Positions 25,067 through 34,164 of a stretch of DNA of 64,000 nt are shown here, one piece after another. Below the pieces are notes generated by a model, which was given only the letters and a program-made list of their open reading frames with translations, did not search any database and was not told the origin of the DNA. Position 1 is the first letter of the stretch, and every line of letters begins with the position of its first letter. This stretch comes from JBMNKL01 sp050952225 (GTDB lineage: Bacteria; Bacillota; Clostridia; Acetivibrionales; DTU013): positions 186,001-250,000 of the forward strand of contig JBMNKL010000001.1 in NCBI GenBank assembly GCA_050952225.1, in the 5' to 3' direction. The translations under genes were made by a program, and so were the position numbers.

Positions 25067-25670
25067 ATGAGCCTATTACTACTCCCCTCCTGTTGCCAAA
25101 TTGATTGAAGAATTTGAGAAACTTCCGGGCATAGGCCATAAAACCGCCCAGAGGCTTGCTTTTCATGTATTGAACCTGCCTGACGGTAAAGCGGACGCGC
25201 TGGCCGACGCCATCAGGGATGCCAGGCTCAAGACACGAAAATGTTCCATTTGCTGCAACCTGACCGATATCGACCCCTGCGCCATATGCAGCAATCCCAA
25301 GCGCAACAGGAGTATTATCTGCATAGTGGAAGATCCCAGGGACGTCATTGCGATGGAACGCATACGTGAATTCAAAGGCACATACCATGTGTTGAACGGC
25401 GTGATTTCCCCGATGGAAGGCATAGGCCCTGAAGATATCAATATAAAAGAGTTTCTCCAAAGAATACGGGAAGGGGAAATCTATGAAGTCATACTGGCAA
25501 CCGATCCGGACGTCGAGGGAGAGGCCACGGCAATGTATATTTCAAAGCTGCTGAAACCGCTGGGGATAAAAACAACACGCATCGCGCACGGCATACCTGT
25601 CGGCGGCAACCTTGAGTACGCCGACGAAATGACGCTTGCAAAGGCGCTTGAAGGAAGGCGCGAAATTTAA
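25067..25670 (+). CDS. recR: Recombination mediator RecR (start frameshifted)
   Basis: RecFOR-pathway protein that loads RecA at gaps. EEFEKLPGIGHKTAQRLAFH is the helix-hairpin-helix; CSICCNLTDIDPCAIC holds the four zinc cysteines; ICIVEDPRDVIAMERIREFKG and ILATDPDVEGEATAMY form the Toprim domain. ~200 aa. The expected N-terminus (M-S-YYYSPPVAKLIEEF) is reached from the ATG at 25067 if one C of AGCC near 25071 is removed; otherwise the frame opens only at TTG 25101. Coupled to ybaB by 1 nt. Confidence 0.92.
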
Positions 25671-25693
25671 TAATTTTTGGGATTTAAGGGAAA

Positions 25694-25732
25694 GCTGCCT
25701 TTTGTGACGGACAGTCACAAGGCAGTTTTTTT
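25694..25732 (+). terminator. Terminator of the dnaX-ybaB-recR operon
   Basis: CTGCCTTTTGTGAC and GTCACAAGGCAG pair (one bulged T) around GGACA, followed by seven T. Confidence 0.9.
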
Positions 25733-25851
25733 ATTGCAAAAAATATGAAATATTTATAAGACATTATTTAATATATTGCGTATTATTAATTGAAAACGCA
25801 AATATATTAACCGGAGCTTTAATATAATTAATATGCAGATTAAAATAATTA

Positions 25852-25880
25852 TTGACGTAATGCCACAAGTGCAATATTAT
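25852..25880 (+). promoter_or_regulatory. Promoter of the DUF2089-DUF4097 pair
   Basis: TTGACG (25852-25857), 17-nt spacer, TATTAT (25875-25880), 39 nt before the ATG at 25919. Confidence 0.65.
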
Positions 25881-25918
25881 ATATATATGTTAACTTACTA
25901 AAATAAGGGAGTGTATAT

Positions 25919-26303
25919 ATGACAAAAGAAGCACTGGGGAAATGCCCCGTATGTGGAGAGAATACAGAAGTAACCGCAATAAGCTGCAATGGATGCGGCA
26001 CCAGGATAGAAGGCAATTTCCGGCTCTGCAGGTTCTGCAGGCTGACAGATGAGCAGAAATCCTTTGTCGAAGCATTTATCAAGTGCAGGGGAAATATAAA
26101 GGAGGTGGAAAGGGAACTGGGCATATCGTATCCCACTGTCAAAAACCGGCTTGAAGACGTTGCCGATGCATTGGGCTACGGTTTTACGCAAGATTATTCC
26201 TCCGCAGGACATGAGTCCGGCCGCAAGGAGGCTTGAAATACTCGAAAAGCTTGATAGCGGCGAAATATCCGTGGAGGAAGCATTGAACCTGCTGAAAGGT
26301 TAA
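25919..26303 (+). CDS. DUF2089 zinc-ribbon/HTH regulator (one frameshift)
   Basis: Small predicted regulator of the DUF2089 family. Two zinc pairs, CPVCGEN and CNGCG, with a further CRFC, are followed by a sigma-70 region 4-like helix-turn-helix (CRGNIKEVERELGISYPTVK, NRLEDV). The expected C-terminal helix (RRLEILEKLDSGEISVEEAL, NLLKG) lies in the next frame; removing one A near 26187 joins them through RKIIPPQDMSPAA. About 127 aa repaired. The DUF4097 protein follows after 85 nt; the two families are often linked, suggesting that this one regulates an envelope-stress module. Confidence 0.85.
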
Positions 26304-26341
26304 CTTAAGGCGACAATCCGTATGATTAACAGCTAAGATCA

Positions 26342-26356
26342 GTACAATAATTGTAC
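26342..26356. promoter_or_regulatory. Perfect palindrome before the DUF4097 gene
   Basis: GTACAAT-A-ATTGTAC, a 15-nt odd palindrome in the short gap between DUF2089 and DUF4097, 33 nt before the ATG. Shape and place fit an operator for a dimeric regulator, perhaps the DUF2089 protein. Confidence 0.45.
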
Positions 26357-26388
26357 AATAAAATATTAATATTCAGGAGGTTTTAAAC

Positions 26389-27611
26389 ATGTCTATTAGC
26401 GAAGAAAAAATGATGATACTTAAGATGCTGCAAGAAGGAAGAATCAACAGCGATGAAGCGGCAAAGCTTCTGGAAGCGCTTGAGGAAAAAGAGAAGGATT
26501 CTTCCCGCGGAACGCGGTTTGGCCGGATCTAAAGCATCAAAATCAGCAGGCCGCAACTACTTTGATGAAGTAGCCAGGGTCAGGGAGAGAATTAACGAAT
26601 GGAGGCGCGAGATCTCAAAGAACTACAACCAGAAGGATTTTGACAAAATGGTTGATGAACTGAGCGCAAAAGCCGAGAAGTTCGGGAAAAATTTAGCGAC
26701 CGCCGCGTTCGGCGTGGCCGACAAGGTCGTGGATTTTGTAGGGAGCATTATTGATACCGGCGCGTTCAATATCTTCGGGAACTGCGTCCAGGTTGAAAAA
26801 ACTTATGAAGCCGATGCCGCCGCGGGCGCCAATCTCGAACTGCAGGCTACCAACGGCCCCATTGTCGTAAAAAAGCACGATGAAGACAAAATAATTATCA
26901 GGGCAAAAATCCGTACGCCGCAGGAGAACGCGGAAAGCGCGCTTGCGTTTGTCAACGAAAACGGAAACGTATCGTTGAAGCTCGCAAAGCCGGATACTTA
27001 CAACCTGAGTGTTTCGTACGACGTATCTGTTCCCGCGGTGAAGTTCAACAAGCTGTCGCTGGAAACAAAGAACAGCAAAATATGCGTTGAAGATACCCTT
27101 TCCGGAGGACTTCTCCGGCGTAACGAAAAACGGGACTATTGACCTGACAGGCGTGACCAGCGATAAAATAACCGTTGACACAAAGAATGCAAAAGTGATT
27201 GCAAACTACCTGGTTGGCAAGGATATCAAGATCGGCACAAGCAACGCCGCTATCGACATTAAGAATTTGAAGACTGAAAAGATGGAAGCATCGACGATAA
27301 ACGGAAAAATATTGCTTGATAACCTGCAGATTTATGAAAACGCCAATGAAGCCGGCCTTGTTCTCAAAACCAGGAACGCAGATATAAAAGCCAATATGAA
27401 CGATTCAGAGGATAAGGGATACAAAATCGAAGCGCGTACCGTAAACGGCGGAGTCAACCTCCTCATCCCGAACCTCTTGTACCGCAACGTCCCCAGGGAT
27501 GATGGTTCCGGCAGACTTACGGAAGCCGAAACCGAAAACTATTCCACCGCCGCGCAAAAGGTTAATATATATGCCGAAACACAAAACGGTTATATTGAAA
27601 TTGTTAAATAA
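26389..27611 (+). CDS. DUF4097 putative adhesin/LiaX-like protein (two frameshifts)
   Basis: Begins at ATG 26389 after AGGAGG with a SHOCT-like helical module, MSISEEKMMILKMLQEGRIN and SDEAAKLLEALEE, which also opens YvlB/LiaX proteins. A middle helix-rich part (~45-130) leads to a beta-helix-like DUF4097 domain with repeating NGPIVVKKHDEDKI, KNAKVIANYLVGKD, STINGKILLDNL and RNADIKANM strands. Frames change near 26500 and 27110; removing one base at each restores EKDSPAERGL and LSGDFSGVTKNG. About 406 aa. Relatives act in cell-envelope stress sensing; that role is by analogy. Confidence 0.8.
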
Positions 27612-27664
27612 TCGTATCAAGGAGGAAAGCAGGCCGCACCGATCATATCAATCCCCGTCGCGGC

Positions 27665-28015
27665 CTATTTTCTTTTTTTCGGTTTTTTCGGGCAATACTT
27701 GAGCCTTAGCAGTTCTATATACTCCTCAACCTTCGCTACAGCCTCTTCAGGAAGACCGGATACGTCAACATAAGCACTATCCGCGTTTATCCCTGCCCCC
27801 TTCACGTTTTTTATCGGCGTACGCCCAAGCAGGTAATCCACGGATGTCTCGTAAATATCGGCAAATAACTTCAAAGTGTCAGGGTCAGGAGAACTGACAT
27901 TATTCTCGTAATTGGAAATAGTCTTGTTATGAATGCCTGTTTTTCTGGATACTTCTACCTGGGTGAGGTTCTTTTCCTCGCGCGCGTTTCGCAGGTTATC
28001 TCCCAGTGTTCTCAA
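27665..28015 (-). CDS. XRE-family transcriptional regulator
   Basis: 116 aa. Residues 5-62 form a Cro/CI helix-turn-helix: LGDNLRNAREEKNLTQVEVS, RKTGIHNKTISNYENNVSSP, DPDTLKLFADIYETSVDYLL. A ~50-residue C-terminal helix part ends in a basic KKPKKRK tail. Monocistronic, convergent with the DUF4097 gene. Targets unknown. The family resembles many short clostridial repressors; no phage genes are nearby. Confidence 0.88.
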   Translation of the reverse strand: MRTLGDNLRNAREEKNLTQVEVSRKTGIHNKTISNYENNVSSPDPDTLKLFADIYETSVDYLLGRTPIKNVKGAGINADSAYVDVSGLPEEAVAKVEEYIELLRLKYCPKKPKKRK

Positions 28016-28149
28016 TCCAACCCCTCCGGGAAACGATATTTAGTGCTTCTTTCCCATGTACTGCGTTTAAATCAAAACTGCCGTTCGTGATTATTATAAT
28101 TCATTAAAAAAATTACTATATTGAAATCCCATAAAATGTGACTATTGAT

Positions 28150-28178
28150 TTGACATCCCATAATTTCAGACTTATAAT
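28150..28178 (+). promoter_or_regulatory. Perfect consensus promoter
   Basis: TTGACA (28150-28155), exactly 17 nt, TATAAT (28173-28178). It points at the small frame at 28201-28389. Confidence 0.85.
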
Positions 28179-28200
28179 ATATACAGCCATGAAGAAAAAT

Positions 28201-28389
28201 ATGCAAACGGGGGTAATGGTTTTGGAGAACAAGACAATTGGCCGGGTAAAGATAGTAAAGCAATTGTCAGACATATTGGACGCCATCATTTGCAAATACG
28301 AAAATTCCCGGGAAATAAATGCGGACGACAGAAAAGAGCTGTCGGAAATCAGGAAATTCTTACTTGACTTTTCGCTGCCTGAAGGATAA
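28201..28389 (+). CDS. Small hypothetical protein (55-62 aa)
   Basis: Short frame just downstream of a perfect consensus promoter. From TTG 28222 (GGGGGT 7 nt upstream) it reads MENKTIGRVKIVKQLSDILD and continues KYENSREINADDRKELSEIR to FLLDFSLPEG; ATG 28201 and 28216 are alternatives. Charged, probably all helical, no membrane segment. I do not recognise a family. Its last ~40 nt overlap the tail of the alcohol dehydrogenase remnant on the other strand. Confidence 0.5.
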   Translation: MQTGVMVLENKTIGRVKIVKQLSDILDAIICKYENSREINADDRKELSEIRKFLLDFSLPEG

Positions 28390-28720
28390 TGTCTTCCACG
28401 CCCGTTTCCCTGGGATTGCCCGGACGGCAGGCATCGGCATAAGCCATCTCGGCCAGACGCCGGAAGCTCTAAAGGCGGCAACGCCTTTTTGCACGTTGTC
28501 AATGGTCGGATTGGGCTTGATATCCGAAATGGTTTCATAGGGCAAACCATCGGCGCCAAGCAGACCGGTGACTTTTCCGGCAACACCGGGCTTCACCAGC
28601 TCGGGATCGGAACATAATGAAGGCTTTCCTGAAATTGCGGTGTCTGATTTCATTTATAATTTCTTTTATTGCGTCCCTGCCGTGGTACGAAGTTTCATTA
28701 AGTATAATTCTTTTCGCCAT
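28349..28720 (-). pseudogene. Iron-containing alcohol dehydrogenase remnant with large internal deletion
   Basis: From ATG 28720 (AGGAGGAG upstream) the frame reads MAKRIILNETSYHGRDAIKE, the start of FucO-type lactaldehyde reductase/iron alcohol dehydrogenase. After a frame change near residue 38 it continues SDPELVKPGVAGKVTGLLG and KPNPTIDNVQKGVAAFRASG. There it jumps, with another frame change near 28449, directly to LAEMAYADACRPGNPRETGV, the C-terminal end of the same family. About 250 residues with the NAD and iron-binding core are missing. A clear dead gene. Confidence 0.85.
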
Positions 28721-28895
28721 AAGTGACTCCTCCTGCTACCTTGAATGATTTAATATTTGAGGCAATCCGGCTGTTCATTATCATGCCCTTTATCATGCTT
28801 TTTATTGAAGCTGTTGGTCTTTTTATGCCGCCCGGCCCGCATTCAGCGGCAAATTGCGGTAAGGTATCTGTATGGATTGCAAAAATAATATGTGC

Positions 28896-28932
28896 TATAA
28901 TAAAACACCGAAAATGTCGCACGAGGTGTTTT
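28896..28932 (+). promoter_or_regulatory. prfA extended -10 and start-proximal inverted repeat
   Basis: TGCTATAAT gives an extended -10 (28896-28901). AAAACACC (28902-28909) and GGTGTTTT (28925-28932) are perfect 8-nt inverted copies; the right arm contains part of the GAGGTG ribosome site and ends at the ATG. The predicted transcript starts inside the left arm, so an operator is likelier than an RNA hairpin. Confidence 0.45.
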
Positions 28933-30010
28933 ATGTTTGATAAGCTGGAAACCGCAGAAAACAGGTATGAAGAAATAAACCTGGAGCTTAGCGACCCCCA
29001 GGTCATAGCCGACCAGGACGAATACCGCAGGCTTATGAAAGAATTATCCGACCTGGAGGAAATTGTCGGCAAATACCGTGAGTATAGGAAGGTCAAGGCA
29101 GACCTCGACGAGTCGAGGGAGCTTCTCGAAAGCCAGCTGGACAAGGACTTCCGCGAGCTGGTGCAGGCAGAATACGCCGAAGCCCGGGATAAGCTTGAGA
29201 AAATAGAAGAGGAACTTAAATTATTGCTGCTCCCAAAAGACCCGAATGACAACCGGAGCGTCATAATGGAAATCAGGGGCGGCGCCGGAGGAGAAGAGGC
29301 CGCCTTGTTTGCGGCGGACCTGTTCAGGATGTATACCCGCTACAGTGAACGTCATCATTGGAAAACCGAAATACTTAGCATCAATGATACGGAGATAGGC
29401 GGCATAAAGGAAGTGAGTTTTCTCAGTCGACGCCAACGGGGCGTACAGCAGGCTTAAATACGAAAGCGGCGTGCACAGGGTCCAGCGGGTCCCGACAACG
29501 GAAGCATCCGGGAGGATACATACGTCCACGGTCACCGTGGCCGTGCTTCCCGAAGCGGATGAAGTCGATGTCGAAATCAACCCGAACGACCTGCAGATCG
29601 ACACGTTCCGCGCTTCCGGGGCCGGCGGGCAGCATGTCAATAAGACCGACTCCGCCATCAGGATTACGCATATGCCCTCCGGCATAGTTGTTACCTGCCA
29701 GGACCAGCGGTCCCAACATAAAAACAGGGAAAAGGCAATGAAAATACTTCGTTCCAAGCTTTACGAAATAGCACAGGAGCAGCAGCAGTCCGAAATTGCC
29801 ATGGCAAGGAAGAGCCAGGTGGGGACCGGTGACAGGAGCGAACGGATCCGCACCTATAATTTCCCCCAGGGAAGAGTATCAGACCACCGGATAGGGCTTA
29901 CTTTGTATAAAATAGAAGAAATCATGGACGGAGACCTTGACGAAATAATAGACGCGCTCATAATGGCAGACCAGGCCGAGAAACTGGGCAAAGCCGAGGC
30001 CAGCGGCTAA
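28933..30010 (+). CDS. prfA: Peptide chain release factor 1 (one frameshift)
   Basis: Recognises UAA/UAG and releases the peptide at the ribosome. ATG 28933 after GAGGTG: MFDKLETAENRYEEINLELS. The anticodon-like domain and EIRGGAGGEEAALFAADLFR are followed by the catalytic GGQ loop (ASGAGGQHVNKTDSAIRITH) and RSEKIRTYNFPQGRVSDHRIG-like end. The frame breaks near 29423; removing one A (CTCAGTC) gives SFLVDANGAYSRLKYESGVH. About 358 aa repaired. No prmC follows; a ZIP transporter comes next. An essential gene broken here strongly suggests a sequence error. Confidence 0.94.
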
Positions 30011-30116
30011 TAATCCTTATATTTATAATATTGCCCGCCATACGTGAATACAATGATAACGATACATAAGCACAGTAATTCGCCAGCACAGTAATTCGCC
30101 GTATGCGGGGTCAGGT

Positions 30117-30858
30117 ATGCCATATTTGCTAAAAATCACGATCTTTGGTCTTTTTTCAGGCCTTGCCGGAACCGGGATTGGCGGACTTTCGGCTTTTCTG
30201 GTCAGGAAGGCAAGCAACAGGGTTATAGGCTCGCTCCTGGAGTTCTCCGCCGGGCTTATGACCGCCGTAGTCTGTTTTGAATTATTACCCGAAGCTTTCA
30301 AACTGGGAGGCTCATTTTATACTTTTGCCGGGGTGCTGACCGGCATAGGCATGGTTCTCCTGATTGAAAACATATTGATAAAGTATTCGCGCGCGCTTAA
30401 GAACTCTCCTGACAAGGGGCTCTTAAAAGCCGGGGTGCTTATGGCGGTAGCTATAGCATTGCACAATTTCCCGGAAGGATTCGCCGTCGGTTCCGGGTTT
30501 GGCGCGTCATCGAGCCTCGGTTTTACGATTACGGCCGTAATCATCATCCATGACATCCCGGAAGGAATAGCAATGGCGGTTCCCATGCGGGCCGGCGGCT
30601 ATTCGAAAGCTCAAAGCTTTCACTTATACTCTGCTGTCGGGCGTTCCCATGGGGCTTGGGGCATTACTCGGCGCGGCGCTTGGCGAAATTTCGGCCGTAA
30701 TGATATCGGCATGCCTCGGGTTCGCCGGCGGCGCCATGCTTTATATTATATATGGCGAACTGGTCCCTGAATCCAAAAGGCTTTACTTCGGAAGATTGTC
30801 TTCACTTGCGAATGTACTGGGAATATTATGTGGTATAATAGTATCGTTATACAATTGA
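30117..30858 (+). CDS. ZIP-family metal transporter (one frameshift)
   Basis: Eight-helix divalent metal importer, probably zinc. N-terminal FGLFSGLAGTGIGGLSAFLV, then the metal site helices AIALHNFPEGFAVGSG and ITAVIIIHDIPEGIAMAVP. The frame breaks near 30611; removing one C of GCTCAAAGC restores SKAKAFTYTLLSGVPMGLG and runs to 30858 (GFAGGAMLYIIYGELVPESK). About 246 aa. Gene order prfA-ZIP-tsaC is common in Clostridia. Confidence 0.9.
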
Positions 30859-30906
30859 TACTGCAGCCGGTATTATTGACATTATGAAGCAGAGGAGATA
30901 CATGTA

Positions 30907-31974
30907 TTGGAAACAGAAGTTATTAAGATAGATACCAATACCCCGGACTGGCAAACGAAATTGGATTACCCGGCCCATGTAATAAAATCAGGAGGGCTCG
31001 TGGCATTTCCGACTGAAACGGTATACGGCCTTGGCGCAAATGCGTTTGATGAAAATGCGCTGGAAGGAATATATAAAGCAAAAGGGCGTCCTTCAGACAA
31101 TCCGCTGATTGTCCACGTCGCCGACATTGAGAAAGTTTCGGAACTTGTCAGGAAAATGCCTCCTATTGCAAAAAAACTAATGGAGGCATTTTGGCCGGGA
31201 CCGTTAACCTTGATTATGCCAAAGTCGGACAAGGTCCCTTTTATAATTACGGCAGGCTTGGACACGGTAGCCGTAAGAATGCCGTCAAACGCAATCGCGC
31301 TTGAGCTGATAAAAAAATCCGGCGTGCCCGTCGCCGCCCCGAGCGCAAACAGCTCGGGAAAGCCAAGCCCCACGTTGGCCGGCCATGTAATCAGCGACCT
31401 TTCGGGGAGGATAGATATCATTATTGACGGCGGCAGTACAAGGGTCGGCGTGGAATCCACCGTGCTCGACATTACCGTTGACCCGCCGGTGATCTTAAGG
31501 CCCGGCGGCATTACGAGGGAGCAGCTTCAGCAGGTTTTAGGCAAAGTTGACCAGGAAACTTCCGTTTCTCCTTTGCCCATGGAAACCCGTCCGCGCTCAC
31601 CCGGTATGAAATACAGGCATTACGCCCCAAATGCGGTGTTATTGCTTATCCAGGGCTGTCCCGGGCGTGTGGCGGAAGAAATAAGCAGGCGGGCGGAACT
31701 CTATAATAATGACGGAAATTACGTAGGCATACTTACCACGGACGAGTCCGCTTCGCTGTATGAACCATCGCTTTACACATTTTGCAAATTCCTTTCGCTC
31801 GGAAGCGGGAATCGTCCTGAAAGCCTTGCGGCCAATCTTTTCAAGCGCCTCAGGGAATTTGACGAAGCCGGCGTGGACGTAATACTTGCCGAAACGCCGG
31901 ATGCCCGCGGCATTGGACAAGCCGTAATGAACAGGCTTTTAAAGGCTTCAGGCGGTAATATAATCAAGTTGTAA
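30907..31974 (+). CDS. ywlC: Threonylcarbamoyl-AMP synthase (Sua5/YwlC type)
   Basis: Makes threonylcarbamoyl-AMP for t6A modification of ANN-decoding tRNAs. The YrdC domain has SGGLVAFPTETVYGLGANA, KAKGRPSDNPLIVHV and VPVAAPSANSSGKPSPT; a Sua5 C-terminal domain follows a linker with SPGMKYRHYAPNA. 355 aa, full length and intact. TTG 30907 is used after GAGGAG; a nearby ATG is out of frame. ywlE follows after 9 nt. Confidence 0.94.
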   Translation: METEVIKIDTNTPDWQTKLDYPAHVIKSGGLVAFPTETVYGLGANAFDENALEGIYKAKGRPSDNPLIVHVADIEKVSELVRKMPPIAKKLMEAFWPGPLTLIMPKSDKVPFIITAGLDTVAVRMPSNAIALELIKKSGVPVAAPSANSSGKPSPTLAGHVISDLSGRIDIIIDGGSTRVGVESTVLDITVDPPVILRPGGITREQLQQVLGKVDQETSVSPLPMETRPRSPGMKYRHYAPNAVLLLIQGCPGRVAEEISRRAELYNNDGNYVGILTTDESASLYEPSLYTFCKFLSLGSGNRPESLAANLFKRLREFDEAGVDVILAETPDARGIGQAVMNRLLKASGGNIIKL

Positions 31975-31983
31975 GGAGCGTAT

Positions 31984-32448
31984 ATGAAAAAGATATTGTT
32001 CGTATGTACAGGAAATACCTGCAGAAGCCCGATGGCGGCGGCTTTATTCAACCGCATGGCCGCATCGGACTTGTCCGGCTTCGGGTATGAAGCCGTGTCG
32101 GCCGGCACTTCGGCCATTCAAGGCGGTCCGCCAAGCCCTGAAGCAATTGCGGCCTTGAAAGACTATCCCGGCAGCAGCCTGGACGGTTTCAGTTCGCGGA
32201 TGCTTGACGGGGCTTCCGTTCGCGATGCATACCTTATTCTTACAATGACCGACAATCATAAACAATATATACGCTCCATGTTTCCGGATGCGTATCATAA
32301 AGTTTTTACCTTGAAAGAATATGTTTATGGTATCCCCGGCAGCATAAAGGATCCCTTCGGGGGCACCCTCGGAGATTACAGGGAGTGCGCGCGTGAAATC
32401 GCGGCTGCAATTGAAGTTCTTGCTAAAAAGTTAAAAAATCAAGGATGA
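31984..32448 (+). CDS. ywlE: Low-molecular-weight protein arginine phosphatase, YwlE-like
   Basis: Cysteine phosphatase of the LMW-PTP fold. The P-loop VCTGNTCRSPMAAA has Thr rather than Ile after the second variable residue, the feature that gives YwlE arginine phosphatase specificity; the general acid is in KDPFGG. 154 aa, intact. Follows tsaC as in Bacillus. It should counter McsB arginine kinase in stress and protein-quality control; no mcsB is in the window. Confidence 0.9.
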   Translation: MKKILFVCTGNTCRSPMAAALFNRMAASDLSGFGYEAVSAGTSAIQGGPPSPEAIAALKDYPGSSLDGFSSRMLDGASVRDAYLILTMTDNHKQYIRSMFPDAYHKVFTLKEYVYGIPGSIKDPFGGTLGDYRECAREIAAAIEVLAKKLKNQG

Positions 32449-32499
32449 TTTTGACTTTATAAATTCAATAATATAGAATTAATTTGGAGGTTGGTTATA

Positions 32500-32959
32500 A
32501 TGTTGGCAATAGCAAGCGATCATGCAGGATACGGACTAAAATGCGAAATAATCAAGCACCTGGAGCAGAAGGGTGTGGCATGCGAAGATTTTGGAACAAA
32601 TGACGCTACCACTTCCGTCGATTATAATGACTATGGTTTGAAGGTGGCGGAAGCCGTAAGCAAGGGTACGCATGAATACGGAATTATCATATGCGGTACC
32701 GGCATAGGGATATCCATCATGGCTAACAAGGTTCCCGGCATCAGGGCCGCTTTATGTACGAACAGTTACATGGCAAGGATGAGCCGTGAGCACAATAACG
32801 CAAACGTGCTGGCGCTCGGCGCCCGTGTAACAGGGAGCCGGTTTGGCCATAGAGATTGTCGATACGTGGCTTGGCGCTTCTTTTGCAGGCGGAAGGCACC
32901 AAAGAAGAGTGGACAAGTTTTCAATAGCAGAAAAAAAATATATGGCGACAAACTCTTGA
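32500..32959 (+). CDS. rpiB: Ribose-5-phosphate isomerase B (one frameshift)
   Basis: Interconverts ribulose and ribose 5-phosphate. ATG 32500 (GGAGG upstream): MLAIASDHAGYGLKCEIIKH, EDFGTNDATTSVDYNDYG, IICGTGIGISIMANKVPGIR with the active Cys, and REHNNANVLALGARVTG. Near 32833 removing one G of GGGAGCC restores VTGAGLAIEIVDTWLGASF and the end EKKYMATNS at 32959. About 152 aa. upp follows 13 nt later. Confidence 0.92.
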
Positions 32960-32972
32960 CGGGGGGTAAGTT

Positions 32973-33603
32973 ATGGATAACGTTTTTGTCTTTGATCATC
33001 CGCTGATACAGCACAAGGTTTCATTGCTAAGGGATAAGAACACCACGACCAAGGAGTTCAGGGAATTGGTATGCGAGATATCCATGCTGATGGGATACGA
33101 GGTAACAAGGAACATGCCGCTGAAGGAAGTTGAAATAGAAACACCCGTCGGCATGGCAAAAACCAAGAGTGATTTCGGGTAAAAAGCTTGGCATAGTACC
33201 AATACTCAGGGCCGGCCTGGGAATGGTTGACGGAATGCTAAGCCTTCTGCCAATGGCGAAGGTTGGGCATATAGGGCTATGGCGTGACCCTGAGACTCTT
33301 GAACCGGTGGAATACTATTGCAAGCTGCCGGTCGACGCTCACGAAAGGGAAATCGTCGTCCTGGACCCAATGCTGGCTACAGGCGGATCAGCATCGGCAG
33401 CCATTAAGTTTATAAAAGACAGGAACGTTACCAGTATCAAGTTAATGTGCCTGATTGCCGCAAGAGCCGGAATAGAAAGAATCAACAAGGACCACCCCGA
33501 TGTTGAAATCTACTGTGCCGCGGTAGACGAAGAACTCAACGATCACGGATATATTGTACCTGGCCTCGGTGATGCCGGGGACAGGCTGTTTGGAACAAAA
33601 TAA
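32973..33603 (+). CDS. upp: Uracil phosphoribosyltransferase (one frameshift)
   Basis: Salvages uracil with PRPP to UMP. MDNVFVFDHPLIQHKVSLLR and DKNTTTKEFRELVCEISMLM start the protein; GKKLGIVPILRAGLGMVDGM, GLWRDPETLEPVEYY, VLDPMLATGGSASAAI (PRPP loop) and YIVPGLGDAGDRLFGTK complete it. Removing one A near 33168 joins AKTK to VISGKKLG. About 209 aa repaired. Order rpiB-upp-dCMP deaminase is a familiar Firmicutes block. Confidence 0.94.
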
Positions 33604-33705
33604 GCGTTTATCGCAGGATCATTATACATATTTCACTGAACGGCCGGATTTTATATCCCGGAAATATACCGTAAAAACCGATAAAATGTTTTTAGGAGGT
33701 ATACT

Positions 33706-34164
33706 ATGAGACCGTCGTGGGATGAATATTTCATGGAGATAGTTGGGTTCATAAAAACAAGATCTACCTGCTTAAAACGCCAGGATGGCGCGCTGATAGT
33801 GAAAGACAGGCGGATTCTTGCCACAGGGTACAATGGGGCCCCTACGGGCTGCAGGCACTGTACCGAACTCGGCTGCCTACGCGACGAAACAGATGCCGTT
33901 CAGAAGGAATATGGTGAGAACTGCAGGGGTATACATGCGCCGCAGAACGCGCTGGTGCAGGCTGCTTATTCAGGGACAAGCGTAAGAGACGGCACTCTTT
34001 ACGTGACTAATCAGCCTTGTATATTATGCGCGAAAATGGCAATTAATGCAGGCATAAGAAAAATAGTATTTTCAGGTGAATATCCCGCCAGGCCGGTAAT
34101 GGATCTGTTTAAGGAAGCCGGCATGCGGGTGGTTAATTACAACAGGCAGGTGCAGACATTTTGA
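33706..34164 (+). CDS. Deoxycytidylate deaminase-like protein, catalytic Glu replaced
   Basis: 152 aa with the dCMP deaminase fold. ATG 33706 after AGGAGG. RPSWDEYFMEIVGFIKTRST, LATGYNGAPTGCRHC, the zinc motif and PCILCAKMAINAGIRKIVF. The canonical H-A-E motif reads RGIHAPQNALVQAA (codon CCG), so the proton-shuttling Glu is Pro. Otherwise intact. A second family member at 37.4 kb keeps HAELNA. Either this copy is catalytically dead or the two-base difference is an error in an error-rich stretch. The wecA-like gene overlaps its stop. Confidence 0.88.
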   Translation: MRPSWDEYFMEIVGFIKTRSTCLKRQDGALIVKDRRILATGYNGAPTGCRHCTELGCLRDETDAVQKEYGENCRGIHAPQNALVQAAYSGTSVRDGTLYVTNQPCILCAKMAINAGIRKIVFSGEYPARPVMDLFKEAGMRVVNYNRQVQTF

